This document shows positions 40,305 to 48,359 of a stretch of DNA of 64,000 nucleotides, one piece after another. The number at the start of each line of letters is the position of its first letter. Position 1 is the first letter of the stretch. Source of the stretch: OLB23 sp965230965 (GTDB lineage: Bacteria; Patescibacteriota; Microgenomatia; UBA1406; HO2-37-13b); contig OZ246401.1 of assembly GCA_965230965.1 (NCBI GenBank), positions 496,001 to 560,000 of the forward strand, given 5' to 3'. The notes below the pieces were generated by a model, which saw only the letters and a list, made by a program, of their open reading frames with translations, searched no databases and was not told the DNA's origin. The position numbers and the translations under genes are program-made.

Positions 40305-41033
40305 ATGAAAGCTCCTAAGGTTGTTGTTGTTATGCCGGCTTATAATACGGCTAAAACTATCCGAAAAACCTACAAAGATATCCCATCTAAGTTTAAAAAA
40401 CACGTTATTATGACGGACGATGGAAGCACTGATGAATCAGTTAAAGTAGCAAGGACGTTGGGTCTCACTGTGATCCGGCATAACAAGAACAAAGGGTATG
40501 GCGCCAATCAAAAAACGTGTTACAACGCGGCACTAAAGGCTGGCGCCGATATTGTTGTGATGATCCATCCCGACTATCAGTATCCGTCTGAGCTTATTTC
40601 GCCAATGGTGGCCATGCTTCAGACGGGGCATTATGATGTGATCCTTGGATCACGCATCTTATCTGGTGGGGCTCTGCGAGGCGGTATGCCTCTGTACAAA
40701 TACATCGCCAACCGCCTCCTTACCTTCCTCGAAAACCTCCTCACCGGCGCAAAGCTCTCCGAATACCATACGGGTTTTCGCGCATTCACCCGCGCTGCCT
40801 TGAAAAGCATCAATTACGCCCAAAACAGCAACGATTTTGTCTTCGACAATCAAATCCTCCTTCAACTTCTTGCCCGTGGCAATCGCATCGGTGAGATAAG
40901 CTCGCCCTGTCGCTACTTTCCCGAAGCCTCCTCGATCAACTTCCTCCGTAGCCTCACATATGGTCTTGGCTGTCTCTATTATGGCCTTATCTATTTCCTT
41001 GGCGGATTTTCCCGCTATAATAGTTCCAAATGA
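40305..41033 (+). CDS. Family 2 glycosyltransferase
   Basis: The 242-residue GT2 protein has KVVVVMPAYNTAKTIRKTYK, the nucleotide-binding MTDDGSTDES, IHPDYQYPSEL in the DXD-like site and the acceptor-loop region (EYHTGFRAFTRAAL). Polyprenyl-phosphate mannose or glucose synthases have this form. Length is normal and there is no C-terminal membrane pair, unlike the GT2 at 34455. TAATAT at 40293-40298 is six bases from the ATG. It overlaps the RNase H gene by four bases. Confidence 0.85.
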   Translation: MKAPKVVVVMPAYNTAKTIRKTYKDIPSKFKKHVIMTDDGSTDESVKVARTLGLTVIRHNKNKGYGANQKTCYNAALKAGADIVVMIHPDYQYPSELISPMVAMLQTGHYDVILGSRILSGGALRGGMPLYKYIANRLLTFLENLLTGAKLSEYHTGFRAFTRAALKSINYAQNSNDFVFDNQILLQLLARGNRIGEISSPCRYFPEASSINFLRSLTYGLGCLYYGLIYFLGGFSRYNSSK

Positions 41034-41461
41034 AACTGAAAGTTTTTACAGATGGGGGTTCAAAGGGGAATCCTGGCCCGGCTGCGATCGGCATTGTGTT
41101 TTATAACGAGCACGATCATGTGCTTTTTGCGCATCGTGAAGACATTGGAATTGAAACAAACAACACTGCGGAATATCGGGCTGTCATGAAGGCCTATGAG
41201 CTTCTTATTTCTACATTGAAGCCTCAATATCCGATAGAAAAAGTGGAATGGCATGCAGACTCACTTTTGGTTGTGCAGCAGCTCAAAGGGGTGTTCAAGA
41301 TAAAGCAGGCGCACATTCAGGCCTATGTGGATCAAATTCGAGCGTATGAAAAAGAGCTGGGGCTTCCGGTCAGCTATACGCATGTGATGCGGGAGAAGAA
41401 TAAGCTGGCGGATGCGCTGGTAAATGATGCGGTTGATATAGAGAAATTGCTTCAAAAATAG
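41030..41461 (+). CDS. Ribonuclease HI family protein
   Basis: The 143-residue protein has the RNase HI catalytic residues: FTDGGSKGNPG (D8), ETNNTAEYRAVMKA (E), WHADSLLVVQQ (D) and KLADALVNDA (D). RNase HI removes the RNA strand of RNA-DNA hybrids. The KNKLADALVNDAVD ending is of the short bacterial type. TATAAT (41016-41021) eight bases upstream could give separate leaderless expression though the gene overlaps the GT2 gene by four bases. Confidence 0.9.
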   Translation: MKLKVFTDGGSKGNPGPAAIGIVFYNEHDHVLFAHREDIGIETNNTAEYRAVMKAYELLISTLKPQYPIEKVEWHADSLLVVQQLKGVFKIKQAHIQAYVDQIRAYEKELGLPVSYTHVMREKNKLADALVNDAVDIEKLLQK

Positions 41462-41469
41462 CTTCAAAC

Positions 41470-41498
41470 TTGAATTTATTTTAAACCTATAGTATAAT
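41470..41498 (+). promoter_or_regulatory. Promoter of small gene 41536
   Basis: TTGAAT (41470-41475), 17-base spacer ending in CTATAG, TATAAT (41493-41498), with a leader of about 30 bases. Confidence 0.8.
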
Positions 41499-41535
41499 CT
41501 TTGCTCACGCCGTTTTGAATCAGACGGAGGATACG

Positions 41536-41781
41536 ATGACAGCTGACTGGGTTTTTGTAGCGATCTACCTGATCCTATTCGCGATTGGAGCTTGTCGAGT
41601 TCGCACGCGAGATGGTCTCGTAGTCACTGTTGCCAGCATTCCGATGATGTTGGCTGCTGTTGTGCTGGCCTTGCTGTATAAGACAGGGCCAGAACCTACG
41701 GAAAACTTGTTTCTGCCGATGGTTTGTGTGTACGGAGCAGCGCTCTCAATGGCGCTGTGGACAACATACGGACGTCGGTAA
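41536..41781 (+). CDS. Small GC-rich three-helix membrane cassette protein (81 aa)
   Basis: ATG at 41536 follows CGGAGG (41525-41530) by five bases; the in-frame start further up lies in front of the ribosome site. The 81-residue protein has about three membrane helices (DWVFVAIYLILFAIGACRV, VVTVASIPMMLAAVVLALLY, VCVYGAALSMALWTTYG) and little outside. No family recognised. Promoter and 3' hairpin make it a complete single-gene unit. Confidence 0.68.
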   Translation: MTADWVFVAIYLILFAIGACRVRTRDGLVVTVASIPMMLAAVVLALLYKTGPEPTENLFLPMVCVYGAALSMALWTTYGRR

Positions 41782-41790
41782 GAACGCGGC

Positions 41791-41829
41791 GTGTGCAGTG
41801 GGCCCCGGCTGGGGCCCACTGCTGCACAC
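41791..41829 (+). terminator. Strong hairpin terminator after small gene 41536-41781
   Basis: GTGTGC-A-GTGGGCCCC pairs with GGGGCCCAC-T-GC-T-GCACAC around GGCT. The stem is among the most GC-rich in the window and starts 10 bases after the stop codon. Confidence 0.8.
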
Positions 41830-41879
41830 ACAGTATATCCATACATTTTGCCTAGATTTATCCTTTCCCAGCCCCAGAT

Positions 41880-41908
41880 TTGACTTCCAAGATATCCTAT
41901 AGTATAAT
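41880..41908 (+). promoter_or_regulatory. Promoter of small gene 41992
   Basis: TTGACT (41880-41885), 17-base spacer ending in CTATAG, TATAAT (41903-41908). About 80 bases of GC-rich leader, with GCGCGCTCGTCGTGCG, precede the ATG. Confidence 0.8.
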
Positions 41909-41991
41909 ATATTCACTATTCTAGTTTCTGTCCGCGCGCTCGTCGTGCGATCACAGGAACATCGCTCGTCACAGTTAAGGAGAAGCAGATC

Positions 41992-42279
41992 ATGACGGAA
42001 ACAGCCATCACCGGCTCGTTCGGGATCATCACGTTCAGGTCAAACAACGCCAACAAGAATGGCGTCAGCGACACCTACGAGGCTTTCGCTGCAGTCGTGC
42101 GGCGCCTGGTAGGCCACAAGCGGGTGACTCTGAGCCGCGACAACAAGTCGATCGTCGTCATCACTGCCATGGAGAGCGTGAGCGCCGCAGCCTCCATGGC
42201 TGGGGCCCACGAGCTCAAGGTTGATGCGACCTTCGACTGCGTCGGTGAACTGGCGGACGAACTGTTCGCCGCAGCCTGA
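41992..42279 (+). CDS. Small GC-rich cassette protein (95 aa)
   Basis: ATG at 41992 follows AAGGAG with nine bases between. The 95-residue product is not recognised. It is rich in alanine (EAFAAVVRRL, SAAASMAGAHELKVDATF) and ends ELADELFAAA; an alpha/beta fold is likely. Codon use is markedly GC-rich compared with nearby genes such as the T4SS ATPase. It has its own promoter, long leader and terminator. Confidence 0.68.
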   Translation: MTETAITGSFGIITFRSNNANKNGVSDTYEAFAAVVRRLVGHKRVTLSRDNKSIVVITAMESVSAAASMAGAHELKVDATFDCVGELADELFAAA

Positions 42280-42302
42280 GATCGACGATCTCCAACCCGC
42301 GC

Positions 42303-42338
42303 GCAGCGGGCTCCGACAACAACGTCGGGGCCCGCTGC
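42303..42338 (+). terminator. Hairpin terminator after small gene 41992-42279
   Basis: GCAGCGGGCTCCGAC pairs with GTCGGGGCCCGCTGC (one mismatch) around AACAAC, about 24 bases after the stop. The following sequence (CGCACCAATCTTATAC) has no long T run. Confidence 0.75.
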
Positions 42339-42402
42339 CGCACCAATCTTATACAAATCCTACAGATACCCTAAAATAGGACTATTTGGTTTGCTTCAAA
42401 AA

Positions 42403-42432
42403 GGGCACGATCCACAAGAAGACGCGGTCTTA
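42403..42432 (+). repeat. Palindromic repeat family B, copy 4
   Basis: GGGCACGATCCACAAGAAGA followed by CGCGGTCTTA. It touches the 3' end of the minus-strand gene 42430-42849. Confidence 0.8.
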
Positions 42433-42849
42433 TTCTAGCGATTCAATTTTCAGCCAGGGATCGATTTCCTTAGCCTGAGTGTAGTAGCGGGCGGCTTCTT
42501 TTTCATTGCCACCGCGAAGTTCGTATAACGCAAGCATAATTAATGCATCGCGACTCTTTGGATTTTTCTCCAAGATCTGTCTAAATCTCTCCTTTGTTGC
42601 AAGAGTTTGTTGCTGTTCAGCAACCCTCTCCTCAACCAACCCATTATTAAACATGTGATTAAAGTACCAATACTGAGCTTGATAATGCTCTGTTCCTTTT
42701 ATATATTGCAGAAATTCCTTCGCTGAAACAATGTCGCGAACCTCTACAAGGCGATAAAAAAGAGGTGAGAAGTTTTGTGACGCATAGACGTTAGCAACCA
42801 CAAAAAGAAGCAGGAATATAGCAGTTATTGACAGTCCAATGTACTTCAT
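42430..42849 (-). CDS. Membrane-anchored TPR-like protein (139 aa)
   Basis: The 139-residue protein begins with a membrane helix or signal anchor (GLSITAIFLLLFVVANVYAS) and a helical body. The C-terminal ALIMLALYELRGGNEKEAAR-type repeat is a tetratricopeptide-like pair used for protein contacts. No specific family. It diverges from the T4SS ATPase; a TATACT (minus strand) 16 bases upstream may be its -10. Confidence 0.6.
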   Translation of the reverse strand: MKYIGLSITAIFLLLFVVANVYASQNFSPLFYRLVEVRDIVSAKEFLQYIKGTEHYQAQYWYFNHMFNNGLVEERVAEQQQTLATKERFRQILEKNPKSRDALIMLALYELRGGNEKEAARYYTQAKEIDPWLKIESLE

Positions 42850-42903
42850 AGGTTGTGCGCAACTAAGTATACTTCATTATACTCCTTCATGTATACTGAA
42901 CTC

Positions 42904-45240
42904 ATGGGCATCGTAGATAGCCTAATCCTTACATTTATCATATTCATTGCCGTCGTTATTGCGCTCGCATTTTCAGCGGCAGTTTTGTACGTGGTTGTCA
43001 TGCTTATCAAGATGAAAAAGCGTGAGGAGCATGCCCTCGAGTCTGTCACCATGGAAATTCGTCTTCCCAAAGATAACGAGCTGAAAATTGATGCTGCAGA
43101 ACAGATGTTTGCCTCGTTTGCTTCGCTCAAAAATAGTGGATTTTGGTCATTTTTGGATATTGAAGACACGCTTGCTTTTGAAATTATAGGCACGCCTGGG
43201 AGGATTGCATTTTATATAACTGTGCCAAATAAGTTGAAAGATCTTGTTGAGAAGCAAATCTACGCGTTTTATCCTGCTTGCGACATTTCAGTTGTTGAGG
43301 AACAGCATATTTTTAGTGAAAGTGGACACGTTGCGTATGCTGGATTGAAGCTGAAACATGATGATTATGAGCCTATTCGAACATTTAAGGAACTGCCGTA
43401 TGACTCTTTGTCAGCGGTGACATCACCTTTGTCAAAAATGAGCGAAGGCGAGGGTATGGTTTTGCAGATTCTTGTGCGTACGACAGAATCGAAGTACAAA
43501 GAAGAGGGAAAGTCACACGTCGCAAAACAGAAGAAAAATGAGGCTACGCCGGATAAAGCTACCTTTAAAGTTGATCAAAAAGGACTAGAAAGAATTGGCG
43601 AAAAGTTGTCAAAACCTGGATATGATGTGGCAATTCGAGTTGTCGCAACATCCCCGGATAAAAAACTCGCCGAGATGCATGTGAAAAATATGAAGACGGC
43701 ATTTAACCAGTTTGCCTCAGATCAAAATAGTTTTGGCACCACTAAAATATTTTTCAAATACGGATTTATGGTGAATTTTATATATAAATTCTTCCCCGTG
43801 TTTGATCTGCCATTTATGAAGTCGGTGTCGATTTTATCATCTGAGGAGCTTGCAACGATTTTCCATTTGCCGAATAAGACCGTTGAAACGCCATTTATTC
43901 ACTGGCTGAAGGCCAAGACGGCCCCCGTAGCATCAGAGGTTGCCGAAAGCGGCGGCACGTATCTTGGCTACGGGCATTATCGTGGTGTGCGGCGACAGGT
44001 TCATGTATTGCAAGAGGATCGCCGCAGACATTTATATATCATCGGAAAAACAGGTGTGGGTAAATCTGAACTGTTAAAAGACATGGCCATTCAAGATATT
44101 AAGGCCGGCCATGGTGTCTGTGTGATTGACCCACACGGGGATCTTGTAGAAGGCATTCTGCAATATATTCCACCAGAAAGAGCAGAAGACGTTATTTATT
44201 TCGATCCCTCAGATACAGAACGCCCTATCGGGCTGAATCTTTTAGAGGCTCGCGGTGAACAGGAGAAGCATTTTATTACCACCGCGATCATCAACCTCAT
44301 GTATAAGTTGTACGACCCGCAGAGAACGGGTATTGTTGGCCCGCGCTTTGAGCACACCGTGCGTAACGCTATGTTGACGGTAATGGCCGATGAGGGCACA
44401 ACATTTATTGAGGTCGTACGCATTCTTACAGATCCAAAATATGTGCAGGAGCTTCTTCCAAAGCTTACTGATCCAATAGTTCGTCGCTTCTGGACAGACC
44501 AAATTGCTCAGACAAGCGACTTCCATAAATCTGAAACACTTGATTACATTGTCTCGAAATTCGGCCGTTTTGTTACGAATGCGGTTATTCGTAATATTAT
44601 TGGTCAATCCGAATCTTCTTTTAACTTCAGATCAGTCATGGATGATCAAAAGATTTTACTCATTAATTTGAGTAAGGGTAAGCTTGGTGAGGAGAACTCG
44701 AGCTTCCTTGGTCTTGTCCTCATTCCAAAGATACTTGTGGCTGCTATGTCGCGCCAAGAAATTCCAGAAGAACAGCGTAAAGATTTCTTCCTGTACGTTG
44801 ACGAGTTTCAAAATTTTGCTACGCCAGATTTCGCCGTTATTCTTTCAGAGGCACGTAAATATCGTTTGGGGCTCACTGTCGCGAATCAGTTTATCGGCCA
44901 AATGGACGATGAAGTTAAAAACGCGGTCTTTGGTAACGTCGGTACAATCATGTGTTTCCGTGTTGGCGTAACCGACGCATCGTATATTGCCCGCGAATTC
45001 CAGCCGGTCTTTAGCGAGACCGATTTGATAAATGTTGATAAATATCACGCATATATGAAGACCATTGTGCGTAATGAGCCTATTCCGCCGTTCTCAATTG
45101 ACATGACGCGCGATATTGTTGAGTACACAAAACAGGCGAATCCAAAAATCGCCGAAGCGATTATTCAGCTGTCTCGCCTGAAATATGGCCGCCCGCGCGA
45201 GCTCGTCGAGGCAGAAACTATCCAGCGCTCGCGCCTCTGA
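42904..45240 (+). CDS. T4SS-like DNA-pump/coupling ATPase with N-terminal membrane helix
   Basis: The start at 42904 is chosen because TATACT (42892-42897) ends six bases upstream. The 778-residue protein has one N-terminal membrane helix (LILTFIIFIAVVIALAFSAAV), a middle domain of about 300 residues, and a motor domain with Walker A GKTGVGKSELL, DPHGDLVEGIL, and Walker B FFLYVDEFQNFA. This resembles TraD/VirD4 and TraC-type proteins that drive DNA or protein through type IV secretion machines. It may work with the VirB4-like gene at the left end and the pilins at 32.5-34.4 kb. The stop borders a family A repeat. Confidence 0.85.
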   Translation: MGIVDSLILTFIIFIAVVIALAFSAAVLYVVVMLIKMKKREEHALESVTMEIRLPKDNELKIDAAEQMFASFASLKNSGFWSFLDIEDTLAFEIIGTPGRIAFYITVPNKLKDLVEKQIYAFYPACDISVVEEQHIFSESGHVAYAGLKLKHDDYEPIRTFKELPYDSLSAVTSPLSKMSEGEGMVLQILVRTTESKYKEEGKSHVAKQKKNEATPDKATFKVDQKGLERIGEKLSKPGYDVAIRVVATSPDKKLAEMHVKNMKTAFNQFASDQNSFGTTKIFFKYGFMVNFIYKFFPVFDLPFMKSVSILSSEELATIFHLPNKTVETPFIHWLKAKTAPVASEVAESGGTYLGYGHYRGVRRQVHVLQEDRRRHLYIIGKTGVGKSELLKDMAIQDIKAGHGVCVIDPHGDLVEGILQYIPPERAEDVIYFDPSDTERPIGLNLLEARGEQEKHFITTAIINLMYKLYDPQRTGIVGPRFEHTVRNAMLTVMADEGTTFIEVVRILTDPKYVQELLPKLTDPIVRRFWTDQIAQTSDFHKSETLDYIVSKFGRFVTNAVIRNIIGQSESSFNFRSVMDDQKILLINLSKGKLGEENSSFLGLVLIPKILVAAMSRQEIPEEQRKDFFLYVDEFQNFATPDFAVILSEARKYRLGLTVANQFIGQMDDEVKNAVFGNVGTIMCFRVGVTDASYIAREFQPVFSETDLINVDKYHAYMKTIVRNEPIPPFSIDMTRDIVEYTKQANPKIAEAIIQLSRLKYGRPRELVEAETIQRSRL

Positions 45241-45268
45241 GCCCAGGGCTTAAAAAGCTCGTGTCTTT
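45240..45268 (+). repeat. Palindromic repeat family A, copy 3 (left of transposase)
   Basis: AGCCCAGGGCTTAAAAAGCT followed by CGTGTCTTT. It contains the stop codon and the last five codons (KTRAF) of the REP-type transposase gene and abuts the stop of the T4SS ATPase. Confidence 0.88.
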
Positions 45269-45840
45269 GTTATCCAAGGCCGACCTGCGAACTCATCTTT
45301 GTAATCATTAATACTTGACCAGGGATAGGTCTCCGGATTGTTCTGGAAATCAATGAGGCTGCGAGGATTTTCGTGAATGTAGTTGAATACAACTCGAAAA
45401 TATGTCTCATTAAGCACATTGATAGCCTTATATCGACCCTGAAACAGCGGTCCGACATGATGATATTTTCGTGAATAATATATAGCGTACTTAATCATTA
45501 GCGATGTCATGAAATTTGTCATACTCATCTCGTTAGTTTGCTCAAGAAGTAAATGGAAATGATTTGGCATTAAACAGTAGGCTATGAGGGAAATCTCATT
45601 TGAATAATTCATCAAGCCTTTAACTCTCGAAGATAAATGTAAAATTTTTCTCGGTGGGTATCCTTGCTCGTAAAGATAATCAATAAGCTTTTCCTTTGGA
45701 AGGAGGTATAGCATCATGCTCTCGGTAAAATATATGTAATCTTCAGGTGAATGGAAGACAATAGCTTTGTTGACACCTCGATTGAATACGTGGTATCTAG
45801 ATCCCGGTACATAGATCTTTCTTTCATGTGGTGAAGCCAT
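45250..45840 (-). CDS. REP-associated tyrosine transposase (Y1/HUH, RAYT-like)
   Basis: The 196-residue protein belongs to the IS200-like TnpA_REP group: SRYHVFNRGVNKAIVFHSPED at the start, the HUH motif CLMPNHFHLLLEQ, and the tyrosine region KYAIYYSRKYHHVGPLFQGRYKA. These enzymes nick single-stranded DNA at hairpin repeats and are linked with the spread of REP elements. Family A repeats flank it in inverted orientation (45240-45268 and 45891-45921), as in REPtrons. TATAGA (minus strand) about nine bases upstream of the ATG may be its -10. It may be domesticated, since the window has only one copy. Confidence 0.88.
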   Translation of the reverse strand: MASPHERKIYVPGSRYHVFNRGVNKAIVFHSPEDYIYFTESMMLYLLPKEKLIDYLYEQGYPPRKILHLSSRVKGLMNYSNEISLIAYCLMPNHFHLLLEQTNEMSMTNFMTSLMIKYAIYYSRKYHHVGPLFQGRYKAINVLNETYFRVVFNYIHENPRSLIDFQNNPETYPWSSINDYKDEFAGRPWITKTRAF

Positions 45841-45890
45841 AATGGGCAGTCTATAAAGTAAAGATTAAATTTTTCTTAGTGTTCTAGGAG

Positions 45891-45921
45891 AAAGACACGA
45901 GCTTTTTAAGCCCTGGGCTTG
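45891..45921 (-). repeat. Palindromic repeat family A, copy 4 (right of transposase)
   Basis: AAAGACACGAGCTTTTTAAG followed by CCCTGGGCTTG, the inverse of the copy at 45240. It is 50 bases upstream of the transposase start and directly before the promoter of the reductase gene at 45938. Confidence 0.88.
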
Positions 45922-45937
45922 CTGGTATAATGCTGCT

Positions 45938-46657
45938 ATGATCCAAGACTACGAAGCAACACTCACGAAAAAAACAGAAATTGCGCCCGAGATTTGGTAT
46001 TACCAATTCACTATTCCAGAGGGCCAAACCATCGATTTTGTAGCAGGTCAGTACATGCTCCTCAAAATCGATACAAACTATCGTCAATATTCCATAGCTT
46101 CCGCTGATTTTTTGCACAATTCATTTGATTTGCTTGTAGAAACAATACCTGGGGGCCTTGGATCAAACTTTCTCCTAAATCTTCCCGTTGGCCAAAAGGC
46201 AATGTTTAAGGGCCCAGCAGGCGTTTTCACCTTAAAACCCACGCACACTCACAAAATTTTCCTCGCAACGGGCACAGGTATTGCACCAATCAAATCTATG
46301 ATTGAATCGTATTTTCATCAAGAAGATGCGAGTGCCACTTTGAGTCTTTTCTTTGGAGTGCGTACAAGAGAAGAGGTTTATCTTGCAGAAGAATTTAAGG
46401 AATTTGCTGCAAAATATCCTAATTTTACGTTCAAAATATGTCTTTCTCGTGAAGAAAGTTTGACAGGATTGGATGAAGCCCACTACGGCTTAGGAAGGGT
46501 TAATACGCATCTTGAAGCACTGTTAGGAAATCAGGACAAAAATGGATTTGAATATTACATTTGCGGAAGTAAAGCGGCTGTTGATTCCTTGCGGGAATAT
46601 GTAGCGGGATTGGGTGTCAACCCTTTGAACATTTTCTTTGAGAGATTTACGTTGTAA
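45938..46657 (+). CDS. FAD-dependent ferredoxin-NADP reductase-like oxidoreductase
   Basis: The 239-residue protein is a FNR-family reductase. It has the FAD motif RQYSIAS (Rx-Y-S), the glycine-rich ETIPGGLGSNFL, and the NAD(P) motif IFLATGTGIAPIKSMI, FFGVRTREEVYL, and the C-terminal YICGSKAAVDSLREYV. It transfers electrons from NAD(P)H to an unidentified acceptor, such as a ferredoxin or flavodoxin. TATAAT (45926-45931) ends six bases before the ATG, so the mRNA should be leaderless. The adjacent family A repeat lies directly upstream. Confidence 0.87.
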   Translation: MIQDYEATLTKKTEIAPEIWYYQFTIPEGQTIDFVAGQYMLLKIDTNYRQYSIASADFLHNSFDLLVETIPGGLGSNFLLNLPVGQKAMFKGPAGVFTLKPTHTHKIFLATGTGIAPIKSMIESYFHQEDASATLSLFFGVRTREEVYLAEEFKEFAAKYPNFTFKICLSREESLTGLDEAHYGLGRVNTHLEALLGNQDKNGFEYYICGSKAAVDSLREYVAGLGVNPLNIFFERFTL

Positions 46658-46669
46658 TTAGCTGTATAT

Positions 46670-48358
46670 ATGAAGTCAGTTTTCTACATATTACTTATTC
46701 TTTGCTGTGCTGCGGTTTTGCGACTCTATGGAGTGAATTGGGATCAGGATCAACATCTGCATCCGGATGAAAGATTTTTGACGATGGTTACAACTGCTGC
46801 GAAAGTCCCAGCGAAGTTTAGTGATTATCTTGATCCGGCGGTCTCTACATTGAATCCATACAATATAGATTTTGGGTTTTTTGTGTATGGGACATTGCCG
46901 GTAACGCTCAACAAATTAGCTGTACATGGATCGCGTTACGATAATTACAGAGATATAACCCTGTCAGGTAGATATATGAGCGCCATGTTTGATCTGGGCA
47001 CTTTGCTACTGGTTATCGCTATGGCGCAACTTCTAGTAAGAGCCTACGGCTTGGATAGGCGACTGCCATATATTAGTGGATTTTTGTATGCAGTCGCGGT
47101 ATTGCCAATTCAAAATGCCCACTTTTTTACCGTAGATGCAGCTTTGGCATTTTTCCTTACCCTCTCTGCTGTGCTCGCAACGCGAGCACGATTTTCTAAG
47201 CCAGCGCTCTTTGTCTCTTTGTCTGGTATTGCCTTTGGCTTTGCGCTGGCATGTAAGATCTCTGCCATATATGCAGCGCCACTTATTATTGGCCTAGCTA
47301 TTACCGGCGCATTTGAATCACTACTAACAACCCCCAAAAATAAGAGGCGCCTCGTTATTTTATGGTGGCTCTTAGGCGCCTGTTTATTCGCCATCCTTTC
47401 TTACGGCGCCTTACGGATAGGCGATCCGCGCATGTTTGCTACTTCTCATATATTTGATTTCACCATCAATGAAAAGTTTTTAGCAAACATAGCACAGCTT
47501 AAATCGTTTTCTGAGCCATCCATCGGCTTTCCACCCTCTGTTCAGTGGCTCAGCAAACAACCCGTTATTTTCCCACTTCGCAATATCGCATTTTTTGGCT
47601 TAGGGATAGTCTATTTTGTGCTATCAATAGTTGGGCTTTTCCGCATGGGTTTCACAAAAAAACCCATACTTTTAATGATGCTCGTGTGGCTTTTTGGGTT
47701 TTTTATCTATCAAGGCAGCCGATTTGTAACCAGCATGCGCTATTTTTATCCGATGTATCCTTATTTGGCGCTCGCAGCAGGAATCGGATTTATCTATGTT
47801 ATAACCAAAGTTAAAAAAAGCTTCAGAAAAGCTGCGGCCACCTTACTTTTGCTCGGCATTCTTATCTGGCCGCTCAGTTTCATGGCAATCTACACACGCC
47901 CACACTCACGTGTTGCTGCTTCTGCTTGGATCCTTGACAATATTCCAGAAAATTCACATATTGCTACGGAATATTGGGATGATTGGCTCCCTTTGACTCT
48001 TCCTGACAAGCCAATTCTCATATATAAAGGCATTTCAATGCCTGTATTCGGTGGCGATACACCTGAAAAATGGTTAGAGATGGAAAAGAATATTAATGAG
48101 GCAGAATATTATATTTTAACGAGCAATCGAGGCTATGATAGTATTATGCCCATTCCAAAATACTATCCAAAAATGAGCCAATACTACAAGGATTTGTTTG
48201 CAGGGAAGACACAATTTGAAAAAATTGCAGAATTTACCTCATATCCTACTTTGAATTTTGGCTTCACAAAGGTCCAATTTGATGATCAATGGTCAGAAGA
48301 AGCATTTACCGTCTATGATCATCCAAAAGTTACCATTTTTAAGAAACGAGCCCAATAA
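46670..48358 (+). CDS. GT-C glycosyltransferase-like membrane protein (562 aa)
   Basis: The protein has about ten to twelve membrane helices with the first external loop bearing NWDQDQHLHPDERFLTMV, where HPDE is the acidic motif of GT-C enzymes (family 39/83 type) that use polyprenyl-phosphate sugars. The C-terminal soluble part contains WDDWLPLTLPDKPILIYKG. It starts 12 bases after the reductase stop and is followed directly by another membrane GT-like gene. The sugar and acceptor are unknown. Confidence 0.78.
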   Translation: MKSVFYILLILCCAAVLRLYGVNWDQDQHLHPDERFLTMVTTAAKVPAKFSDYLDPAVSTLNPYNIDFGFFVYGTLPVTLNKLAVHGSRYDNYRDITLSGRYMSAMFDLGTLLLVIAMAQLLVRAYGLDRRLPYISGFLYAVAVLPIQNAHFFTVDAALAFFLTLSAVLATRARFSKPALFVSLSGIAFGFALACKISAIYAAPLIIGLAITGAFESLLTTPKNKRRLVILWWLLGACLFAILSYGALRIGDPRMFATSHIFDFTINEKFLANIAQLKSFSEPSIGFPPSVQWLSKQPVIFPLRNIAFFGLGIVYFVLSIVGLFRMGFTKKPILLMMLVWLFGFFIYQGSRFVTSMRYFYPMYPYLALAAGIGFIYVITKVKKSFRKAAATLLLLGILIWPLSFMAIYTRPHSRVAASAWILDNIPENSHIATEYWDDWLPLTLPDKPILIYKGISMPVFGGDTPEKWLEMEKNINEAEYYILTSNRGYDSIMPIPKYYPKMSQYYKDLFAGKTQFEKIAEFTSYPTLNFGFTKVQFDDQWSEEAFTVYDHPKVTIFKKRAQ

Positions 48359-48359
48359 T

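Noticed and set aside
45250..45840. Complete IS200/IS605 insertion sequence
   Set aside because: There is no TnpB or second gene, and the flanks are family A repeats also found without the gene, which fits a RAYT better than a mobile IS.
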